From NCBI GenBank assembly GCA_001001795.1, contig LCLB01000002.1, forward strand, positions 1 to 33,344: 33,344 nt of DNA, read 5' to 3'. Position 1 is the first letter of the stretch. Every line of letters starts with the position of its first letter. The notes under the pieces are model-generated. The model searched no databases. It saw only the letters and a program-made list of their open reading frames with translations, and was not told where the DNA came from. Both the position numbers and the translations under genes were made by a program. The DNA comes from Parcubacteria group bacterium GW2011_GWF1_45_5 (GTDB lineage: Bacteria; Patescibacteriota; Minisyncoccia; UBA6257; Brennerbacteraceae). Of this stretch, positions 26,272 to 33,344 are shown in pieces.

Positions 26272-27540
26272 ATGCCGGTCACCAAACAACAAATAATTAT
26301 CATCGGCGGAATAATTCTCGTAATCGCAATCGGAGGATTCCTTTTGTATAGAGGTTTGAAACCCGCACCGAACAGCAACCTTACTATTACCGTCTGGGGA
26401 GTGGACGATGATAAAAATATCTGGGAAAACCTTACCAAACGCTACACGCAGGAAACAAAAAACAAAATCGTCTATATCAAGAAAAATGTAAAAACATACG
26501 AACGCGAACTGGTCGACGCCTTAGCTTCGGGAAGCGGTCCGGATGTATTTTATTTCCACAACACCTGGTTTTTGAAACATTATCAAAAAATCGTTGCTGC
26601 TCCGAAATCAATCGCTACCAGTAAAACAATCGAAGAAAACTATCCCAGCACCATTACCCACGATTTTGTTTCGAACAATCAGGTTATCGCTCTTCCCTTG
26701 TTCATTGATTCGCTTGCACTCCTTTACAATCCCGCACTTCTCGACCAGGCTGCTATCCCGTTTCCGCCGAAAACATGGGAAGAACTCACCACCATGGTTC
26801 CCAAGCTCACTAAACTCGATGACCGAAAAAACATTCTTTATAGCGGTGCGGCACTGGGAACGAGCAACAACATCGAGAATGCAGCGGATATTACCATGCT
26901 TCTCATGATGCAAACCGGATCACCTATGATCAATGCCAAAACCCTCCGCGCAGATCTCGGGACCAATCCGAAAGACGCTCTAAGTTTCTACACCCAGTTT
27001 TCGAATAACCAAACGGGTGTCTACACCTGGAACAACAGTATGGCCAACGCCCTCGATGAGTTCGCCCGCGGCAAAGTGGCTTTTGTGTTCGCTTATGCAA
27101 AAGATATCGCCTATATCCGCAGCGTCGCCCCGTACTTCACCTTCAAAATCGCCCTGATGCCCCAACCGCAAAAGGCAACATTGCGCAAAGATTTTTCGAA
27201 TTACTGGGGCCTCGCGGTTTCCAAACAATCACGCAACCAAACCGAAGCCTGGAGTCTGATTGCCGCCGTAACCGACGCCCAGGAAGCACAGTGGTACAGC
27301 CAACGGGTCAACGTAAGTCCCGCGAAAAAAAGTATCATCTCGCAGTTCCGCAACGATCCTATTCTCGATGTCTTCACACGTCAGGCCTACACTGCCTTTA
27401 ACTGGCCTCAGCCCGATACCGAGGGAATAAAAACCCTATTTAATGAAACAATCGACAATATCGTACGCAGCCGCGTTACCCTTGAAAACGCGATGCAATA
27501 CCTCAACGCCCAGATAAACAGAATGTTTGACGCTATTTAA
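26272..27540 (+). CDS. ABC transporter extracellular sugar-binding protein, N-terminally membrane anchored
   Basis: N-terminal TM IIIIGGIILVIAIGGFLLY then LTITVWGVDDDKNIWENLTKRYTQE..SGSGPDVFYFHN..PLFIDSLALLYNPALLDQAAIPFPPKTWEEL. Confidence 0.87.
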   Translation: MPVTKQQIIIIGGIILVIAIGGFLLYRGLKPAPNSNLTITVWGVDDDKNIWENLTKRYTQETKNKIVYIKKNVKTYERELVDALASGSGPDVFYFHNTWFLKHYQKIVAAPKSIATSKTIEENYPSTITHDFVSNNQVIALPLFIDSLALLYNPALLDQAAIPFPPKTWEELTTMVPKLTKLDDRKNILYSGAALGTSNNIENAADITMLLMMQTGSPMINAKTLRADLGTNPKDALSFYTQFSNNQTGVYTWNNSMANALDEFARGKVAFVFAYAKDIAYIRSVAPYFTFKIALMPQPQKATLRKDFSNYWGLAVSKQSRNQTEAWSLIAAVTDAQEAQWYSQRVNVSPAKKSIISQFRNDPILDVFTRQAYTAFNWPQPDTEGIKTLFNETIDNIVRSRVTLENAMQYLNAQINRMFDAI

Positions 27541-27622
27541 GGTACACCCTCTCACTTACTATAAACTTAAAGGCCTACATTATTATACGCGCGACCTCTT
27601 TATTCTGACCGATATGAAACTT

Positions 27623-27651
27623 TTGATCTTTAAAAAGTGCGGGGGTATAAT
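27623..27651 (+). promoter_or_regulatory. promoter with leaderless geometry for Cys-rich pilin-like gene
   Basis: TTGATC-17-TATAAT; 7 nt before ATG 27659. Confidence 0.65.
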
Positions 27652-27658
27652 GAAACAT

Positions 27659-28450
27659 ATGCGCAAATATCTTTCCCTTTTCCTTTTGCTCCTTTTGAGC
27701 ATAGTTGCGTTAACGCCGGTTTTTGCTCATGGTGCAGGGCTCGTGGTTTGCGACCCCAGCATCCCGATCCCTCAACCCGGGTCATGCGACATCTGCGCAC
27801 TCTTAAAAACCATTCAAAAAGTATTCGAATGGATAATCGGACTGGTATTTATCGGCGCCACGGGAATTTTGGTTTATAACGGAGTTTTGTTTTATTCGAG
27901 CCAAGGGAATCCCGGAAACGTAAAAAAGATTTTGGATAACATAAAAAATGTCGTGATAGGAATTATCATTGTCATGGCGAGCTTCATTTTCGTAAATACG
28001 ATTCTCAACTGGTTCGCGGCACCCGGATCCATACCAACATTCTGGAATAATATTGAGTGCGCCCCGGGAGCCGGTATCCCACTCGAATGCAGTGCCGGCG
28101 ATGCCAAATGCGAAAGTAATGCCGCGTACATGTGCGATGAGGGAACATGGGTCAAAACAATGGATTGTCCTTTTGGATGTGACACCAGCGCTCCGGTGTG
28201 CCTCCTAACCGCCACGTGTGGCAGCGGCACATACCTTGACTACCATTGCGTTGGGCCACTTATGCCACCACTGATACCCAATCACCTGTGGTGTATTGAT
28301 TTCCGCGACCCCCTCAATATCCATATGGTGTGTAAATCTCCGGCGTTATCGTTAACGGATAAATTCTGCAGCTTTGACGATCCGGCCAATATCAGCGAAC
28401 CGGTTCCTGCATCCTGCACCGGGATAGGCCTCATTTGCTGTCCTTTGTAA
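27659..28450 (+). CDS. T4SS-pilin-like protein with long Cys-rich C-terminal extension
   Basis: Signal peptide MRKYLSLFLLLLLSIVALTPVFA; two TM helices with SSQGNPGNVKKILDNIKNVVIGIIIVMASFIFVN; then a C-rich tail (CESNAAYMCDEGTWVKTMDCPFGCDTSAPVC...). Start could also be 27650. Confidence 0.75.
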   Translation: MRKYLSLFLLLLLSIVALTPVFAHGAGLVVCDPSIPIPQPGSCDICALLKTIQKVFEWIIGLVFIGATGILVYNGVLFYSSQGNPGNVKKILDNIKNVVIGIIIVMASFIFVNTILNWFAAPGSIPTFWNNIECAPGAGIPLECSAGDAKCESNAAYMCDEGTWVKTMDCPFGCDTSAPVCLLTATCGSGTYLDYHCVGPLMPPLIPNHLWCIDFRDPLNIHMVCKSPALSLTDKFCSFDDPANISEPVPASCTGIGLICCPL

Positions 28451-28491
28451 TATAATCTTATCTGTTTTTATTAATTAGGTAATAAAAAAAA

Positions 28492-28848
28492 ATGTCCAAG
28501 TTAAAAACGATTACTGCCATTACCGGACTAATTTTGATCGCCATGTCACCTGGGGTGATATGCCAGGCGACGACTACCGCGAGTACAAGCGGACTTTTCC
28601 CAAACCCTTCGAAGATCGGCACCATTGAAGAGCTGCTCGAGGCGATCATCAATTTTGTTTACGCCATGAGCTTTCCGATCGTCACCGGCGTAGTTCTTTA
28701 CGCGGCCTTTGTCATGATGACTTCTTCGGGGAAACCAGAAAAATTCCAACAAGGAATCACTATTATTATCTACGCGGCAATCGGATTCGTTGTTGTCCTT
28801 TTGAGCAAGGGTGTCGTGTTCATTATCAGAAGCATATTCGGGGCATAA
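28492..28848 (+). CDS. small T4SS-pilin-like two-TM protein
   Basis: Signal peptide, then FPIVTGVVLYAAFVMMTSSGKPEKFQQGITIIIYAAIGFVVVLLSKGVVF. Confidence 0.75.
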   Translation: MSKLKTITAITGLILIAMSPGVICQATTTASTSGLFPNPSKIGTIEELLEAIINFVYAMSFPIVTGVVLYAAFVMMTSSGKPEKFQQGITIIIYAAIGFVVVLLSKGVVFIIRSIFGA

Positions 28849-28884
28849 CCATCGGTTGACACGGACAACTCGCATGCTACACTG

Positions 28885-28914
28885 TAAAAGTTCCGCGTCT
28901 AGGCGGAACTTTTA
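28885..28914 (+). terminator. intrinsic-terminator-like hairpin between pilin-like gene and nusA
   Basis: taaaagttccgc-gtctag-gcggaactttta, 12-bp stem. Confidence 0.7.
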
Positions 28915-28946
28915 GTTGATACATCACATTTCTATAATACAAATAT

Positions 28947-30149
28947 ATGTTTGATTTAAAAACCATTATCGCATCCATACGGCAAATCGCCGAAGAGCGG
29001 GAGATCCCGGAGAGCAGAGTCCAGGAAATCATCGAAACCGCATTCGCGCATGCGTATAAAAAAGAGTACCGGGAAAAAAACGAGGTTATCCGGACAAAGT
29101 TCAATCCGGAAACCGGCGATGTTTTGTTTTTCCTGGTAAAAACTGTTGTTGACGAAAGTATGATCGAAGCGGAAGGAGAAGAAGAGCCGAAAGATCAGCT
29201 TACTGCCGCAAAAAAGGTTGTCTTCAGCCCGGAACGCCATATTATGTTCGAGGAGGCGATAGCCTTGAATCCCAACATTTTCCCCGGGGAAGAACTGGAA
29301 TTTCCCTTGGAACAGAAACTGGACTTTGGCCGCATCGCTGCCCAAACCGCAAAACAGGTGCTTCTGCAAAAGCTTCATGAAATAGAAAAAGAAACTATTT
29401 TCGACTTCTTCAAAAGCAAAGAAGGAGAAATCGTAAGCGGTATTATCCAGCGCATGGACAACAGAAGCGTTTATGTTGATCTAGGGAAGACTGTCGGGAT
29501 GATGTTTCCCGATGAAACCATTCCGGGCGAACGGTACTTCGTCGGCAACCGGATGAAATTTTATATTGTTTCGGTTGAACAAACTCCCCGCGGACTCATG
29601 GTGGCGCTTTCACGTTCCCACCCCAAATTCATCGGGAAATTATTCGCCAATGAAGTCCCGGAAATTTCCGATGGCATTGTCGAAGTTAAATCAATCGCCC
29701 GTGAAGCCGGCTCGCGCACAAAAATAGCGGTTAGCTCAAACACCGGTTCAATTGATCCTATCGGAGCATGTGTCGGCCAGAAAGGCACCCGAGTCACCAC
29801 CGTCACCAATGAATTGGGGGAAGAGGAAAAAATCGATATTATCCTTTGGTCGGACGATCCCATAGCCTTCATCTCCCATGCCCTGGCTCCCGCAAAGGTT
29901 GAAGAAGTTGAAATGAAAGCAACCAAAGAGGTCCGGGTCCTGGTCGCCGCCGATCAACTCTCTTTGGCAATCGGCAAAGGCGGTCAAAATGTCCGGCTTG
30001 CCGCCAAACTCACCGGTTGGCATATCGAGATCCGTTCAATCACGAAACCGGATGAAAGTATAGAAGGAGCGCAATCAACACCACCAACGGAATCCACGGA
30101 ACCAAACGAACCACCGGAAACACAAGATGGAACTACGGAAGTTTCCTAA
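28947..30149 (+). CDS. nusA: transcription termination/antitermination factor NusA
   Basis: N-terminal domain, S1 domain, KH domains (DPIGACVGQKGTRVTTVTNELGEEEKIDIILWSDDP; LSLAIGKGGQNVRLAAKLTGWHIEI). Confidence 0.96.
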   Translation: MFDLKTIIASIRQIAEEREIPESRVQEIIETAFAHAYKKEYREKNEVIRTKFNPETGDVLFFLVKTVVDESMIEAEGEEEPKDQLTAAKKVVFSPERHIMFEEAIALNPNIFPGEELEFPLEQKLDFGRIAAQTAKQVLLQKLHEIEKETIFDFFKSKEGEIVSGIIQRMDNRSVYVDLGKTVGMMFPDETIPGERYFVGNRMKFYIVSVEQTPRGLMVALSRSHPKFIGKLFANEVPEISDGIVEVKSIAREAGSRTKIAVSSNTGSIDPIGACVGQKGTRVTTVTNELGEEEKIDIILWSDDPIAFISHALAPAKVEEVEMKATKEVRVLVAADQLSLAIGKGGQNVRLAAKLTGWHIEIRSITKPDESIEGAQSTPPTESTEPNEPPETQDGTTEVS

Positions 30150-30150
30150 C

Positions 30151-30179
30151 TTGCCGCTCAAGTAAACTCGTGATACAAT
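30151..30179 (+). promoter_or_regulatory. promoter with leaderless geometry for rpsO
   Basis: TTGCCG-17-TACAAT, 6 nt before ATG 30186. Confidence 0.65.
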
Positions 30180-30185
30180 GCCTTA

Positions 30186-30449
30186 ATGCTGAAAACAAAG
30201 AAAAAATCAAAGATTATCGGGTTTCATAAAGTTCATGAAACCGACACCGGATCTCCGGAAGTCCAGATCTCCCTTCTTTCAGAACGGATCACCGAGGTTT
30301 CACAGCACCTTAAATCGCACCAAAAAGATTCCAGCTCACGCAAAGGATTATTGCGCATGATTATCCGACGCAAGAGATTAATGAACTGGCTTAAGGCCAA
30401 TGCCCCAAAACGATACCAAAAGTTAGCTAAATCACTCGGATTGGATTAA
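30186..30449 (+). CDS. rpsO: 30S ribosomal protein S15
   Basis: 87 aa; HETDTGSPEVQISLLSERITEVSQHLKSHQKDSSSRKGLLRMIIRRKRLMNWL. Confidence 0.97.
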   Translation: MLKTKKKSKIIGFHKVHETDTGSPEVQISLLSERITEVSQHLKSHQKDSSSRKGLLRMIIRRKRLMNWLKANAPKRYQKLAKSLGLD

Positions 30450-30456
30450 TTCTCCT

Positions 30457-30999
30457 ATGACCACTATTAAGCACAAAGCGCAACGGGTTGCTATTTTTAT
30501 TGACGTTCAAAATCTATACCATTCGGCAAAAAACCTGTTCCACTCGCGGGTAAACTTCGAAGCAATTATCAGAAGGGCTCTCGCAGGGCGCCAGTTGATC
30601 AGGATTTTCGCCTATGTCGTCCGTTCGGAAACAAAAGAGGTGAACGAACACGAGCGCGTCATTCCGACCGGCGAAACCGCGTTTTTCGACGCCCTGGAAA
30701 ATATGGGGGTTGACCTGCGTATGAAAGATCTTCAGGTATATTCCAGCGGAATGAAAAAAGCCGACTGGGATGTGGGCCTGGCGGTTGACGCAATCCGCCT
30801 TTCCGAAAGCGTCGACACCATCGTGCTCGTCACCGGCGACGGCGACTTTATTCCGCTGGTGGAATACCTGCAGGGACACGGCAAGCAAGTAGAAGTCCTG
30901 GGATTTTCCAAGAGCGCCTCGGGAAAATTAAAAGAGGCTGTGGATGACTTCATAGATCTCGGATCCCAACCAAAAGTTTTTTTGCTAAAAAGTAAATAA
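30457..30999 (+). CDS. NYN domain (LabA/DUF88-like) protein
   Basis: RVAIFIDVQNLYHSAK...WDVGLAVDAIRL..DTIVLVTGDGDFIPLVEYLQGHGKQVEVLGF. Confidence 0.92.
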   Translation: MTTIKHKAQRVAIFIDVQNLYHSAKNLFHSRVNFEAIIRRALAGRQLIRIFAYVVRSETKEVNEHERVIPTGETAFFDALENMGVDLRMKDLQVYSSGMKKADWDVGLAVDAIRLSESVDTIVLVTGDGDFIPLVEYLQGHGKQVEVLGFSKSASGKLKEAVDDFIDLGSQPKVFLLKSK

Positions 31000-31093
31000 A
31001 ATAAACAAGAAGTGATCATAAGCATACTGGTTTTACCCTGTAAGGTAAAATGTAGAGCCCGTGTTCCTGTGATTGCTTCTACAATATAAACCT

Positions 31094-33292
31094 ATGGAAA
31101 AGAAAGTATTCCGCAAAGAGTTCGCGGGAAAAGAACTCATCGTAGAATTTTCTCCGCTCGCACAACAAGCGGATGCGTCATGCCTGATCCGATACGGAGA
31201 AACCGTTGCGCTGGTAACGATTGTTATCGGAGCGACTGACCGTGTCGGCATCGATTTTGTACCCCTTTCGGTTGAATACGAAGAAAAATACTATGCCGCG
31301 GGAAAGATCTACGGATCCCGTTTCGTGCGTCGTGAAACAAGACCGACCGAAACCGCGATTTTGACCGGCCGGCTCATTGACCGCAGCATCCGGCCTCTTT
31401 TCGACAAACAACTCCGCCGGGACGTCCAGGTCGTTATCACCGTTCTTTCCATTGACGAAGAAAACGATCCGGAGCTCATCGCACTTCTGGGCGCCTCGTT
31501 GGTGATCCAGGCATCCGGAGTTCCTTTTAAAGGACCGATTGCTGGAGTACGTGTTGCGAAAAAATCTCCCGAAACCCCCATTATACTCCAACCATCGTAC
31601 AAAGATCGCGATCAAATATATTGCGATGCATTTTTTGCCGGAACCAACAGTACCATAAATATGATCGAGGTTGCCGGGTCGGAAGCTCAAGAACAAGAAA
31701 TATACGAACTTGGCACGCAAGCTCACGAACAAATTAAAGAACTCGTAGCGTGGCAAAAAGAAGTACTCAAAGAAATCCCCAGCACCACCGTTGCCATAAC
31801 CATCCAAGAAACAGATACGGAGCTTTCTGCCCTGGTTGAACAGTTTGTGGGCCAATACGGAGAACAGTTTATTTTCAACGCTAAATCAAATGCAAAAGAA
31901 AATTTCGCGTTGCTTAATTCTCGATTCATCGCTTTTCTCGAAGAACACGAAAAAACAGAACAAACAGAAATTGCCAAACAACTCCTTGATCGGGCCATAG
32001 ATGCGTTGGTCCACCAGAAAGCGATTACCGAACGGCAACGTCCCGACGGAAGAGGTATTGATGAAATACGTAACCTCGAAGCTATGGTGAAAGTTTTGCC
32101 ACGTACCCATGGTTCCGCGATTTTCATGCGCGGTGAGACACACGCACTCTCGGTTATCACGTTGGGGGCGCCCGGGGAAACATTGGTCATGCAGGGCATG
32201 GAAACAACCGGTGAAAAACGATTCATGCACCATTATAATTTTCCTCCATACTCTGTCGGTGAAACCGGACCTTTCAGGGGACCGGGCAGGCGGGAAATCG
32301 GTCATGGCGCCCTTGCCGAACGCGCTATTTTGCCTTTACTCCCGAAACAAGAAATATTCCCTTACACGATACGGGCCGTAACCGAAATCCTTTCTTCAAA
32401 CGGCTCCAGTTCTATGGCAGCAACGTGCGGAACCTCTTTGGCTTTAATGGATGCCGGGGTACCGCTGTCAAAACACGTTGCCGGTATGGCAATGGGGTTA
32501 ATGAGTAATGAAAATGGTGAGTCAGTGGTCTTAACCGATATTCAGGGACCCGAAGATCATTATGGAGACATGGACTGCAAAGTTGCGGGAACCAGGGACG
32601 GCATCACCGCTGTGCAAATGGATGTGAAAATCACCGGCATCACTACGGATTTGCTCAAAGAAATTTTGGACAAAGCCCGTACGGCACGCCTCACGGTTAT
32701 TCAGGTTATGGAACGGGTCCAGCCAAAATCAAACGAAACCCTGTCCCCGTATGCCCCGCGGATTGTCACGATTCACGTCCCTGTAGAAAAAATCGGTGAG
32801 GTTATCGGCGGAGGAGGTAAAACCGTTCAGGGCATTATCCGTGATACCAACACTCTTATCGACATACAGGACGACGGCACTATCTTCATTTCAGGAACCG
32901 ATGCCGCAGGTGTTCAAAAGGCCCAAGACACTATTCTCTCCATCACTAAAGAATTCAAAGCAGGAGAGATGATTGAAGGAACTGTAGCAAGATTCATAGA
33001 GTTCGGGGCGCTTATCGCGTTAAGTCCCAACAAAGACGCCTTGCTTCATATTTCCGAAATCACACCTTATGGAGTTCAGACCCCCGAACAACTCTTTAAG
33101 ATCGGGCAAAAACTTTCGGTAAAAATAACCGAAGTTCTCCTTGACGGAAAGATGAGGTTAACTCTTTTGGGAACCGACAACCCGGACCTTCCGGAACGCA
33201 AACAAGGCCAACCCCAAAACGAACGTCGCCCACCCCCATACAACAGGCAACCGTATGGTCAGTCAAGAAATGACCGCTACGGACGCTCATAA
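31094..33292 (+). CDS. pnp: polyribonucleotide nucleotidyltransferase
   Basis: RNase PH domains, KH (VIGGGGKTVQGIIRDTNTLIDIQDDG), C-terminal S1; start at MEKKVFRKEF (31094). Confidence 0.97.
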   Translation: MEKKVFRKEFAGKELIVEFSPLAQQADASCLIRYGETVALVTIVIGATDRVGIDFVPLSVEYEEKYYAAGKIYGSRFVRRETRPTETAILTGRLIDRSIRPLFDKQLRRDVQVVITVLSIDEENDPELIALLGASLVIQASGVPFKGPIAGVRVAKKSPETPIILQPSYKDRDQIYCDAFFAGTNSTINMIEVAGSEAQEQEIYELGTQAHEQIKELVAWQKEVLKEIPSTTVAITIQETDTELSALVEQFVGQYGEQFIFNAKSNAKENFALLNSRFIAFLEEHEKTEQTEIAKQLLDRAIDALVHQKAITERQRPDGRGIDEIRNLEAMVKVLPRTHGSAIFMRGETHALSVITLGAPGETLVMQGMETTGEKRFMHHYNFPPYSVGETGPFRGPGRREIGHGALAERAILPLLPKQEIFPYTIRAVTEILSSNGSSSMAATCGTSLALMDAGVPLSKHVAGMAMGLMSNENGESVVLTDIQGPEDHYGDMDCKVAGTRDGITAVQMDVKITGITTDLLKEILDKARTARLTVIQVMERVQPKSNETLSPYAPRIVTIHVPVEKIGEVIGGGGKTVQGIIRDTNTLIDIQDDGTIFISGTDAAGVQKAQDTILSITKEFKAGEMIEGTVARFIEFGALIALSPNKDALLHISEITPYGVQTPEQLFKIGQKLSVKITEVLLDGKMRLTLLGTDNPDLPERKQGQPQNERRPPPYNRQPYGQSRNDRYGRS

Positions 33293-33344
33293 TCCAAGCT
33301 TTTCTCTGGTATAATAAAGAAAAGTATATGGCGGGGAACAAGGA

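Noticed and set aside
31031-31050. ttttacc-ctgtaa-ggtaaaa hairpin before pnp as a terminator or RNase III site
   Set aside because: Short AU-rich 7-bp stem without a proper U-run; insufficient support to call.

Overview
The window looks like a chromosomal segment of a small-genome bacterium. Gene content, lack of encoded CCA, pervasive leaderless promoters and the small pilin-like proteins suggest Patescibacteria/CPR; this taxonomic call is inference. Housekeeping genes: rpoB (partial, minus strand, runs off the left edge), clpP, tig, gyrA, thrS, tmk (frameshifted), an S1-domain protein, HU, rny, nusA, rpsO and pnp. Metabolic and accessory genes: GH1 glycosidase, UlaG-like MBL protein, EEP-fold hydrolase, ROK kinase, YraN, S66 peptidase, a 2-hydroxyacid dehydrogenase remnant, a deoxyribosyltransferase-like protein, a VOC protein, a LmbE/PIG-L deacetylase, a PGRP/amidase, a methyltransferase, a sugar-binding lipoprotein-like protein, three T4SS-pilin-like proteins and an NYN protein. 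Intact tRNAs: Val(TAC), Leu(TAG), Lys(CTT), Gly(TCC). Most notable observations: (1) an apparently complete trp-style threonine attenuator upstream of thrS, with leader peptide MQKFTTTTTTATPLYRQWF*, mutually exclusive 1:2, 2:3 and 3:4 stems and a U-run terminator; (2) two 'tRNA-inside-a-tRNA' loci, where matching halves of an outer tRNA (acceptor and anticodon stems both complementary) flank a complete inner tRNA, and each outer 5' half also carries a CCTGCC/GGCAGG palindrome in its D-arm; (3) a cluster of GTGAAAC palindromes including an exact match to the parS consensus TGTTNCACGTGAAACA; (4) many promoters whose -10 box lies 6-8 nt from the ATG, implying leaderless mRNAs; (5) a structured leader before the S1 gene. 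All coordinates and pairings were read by eye without computation.
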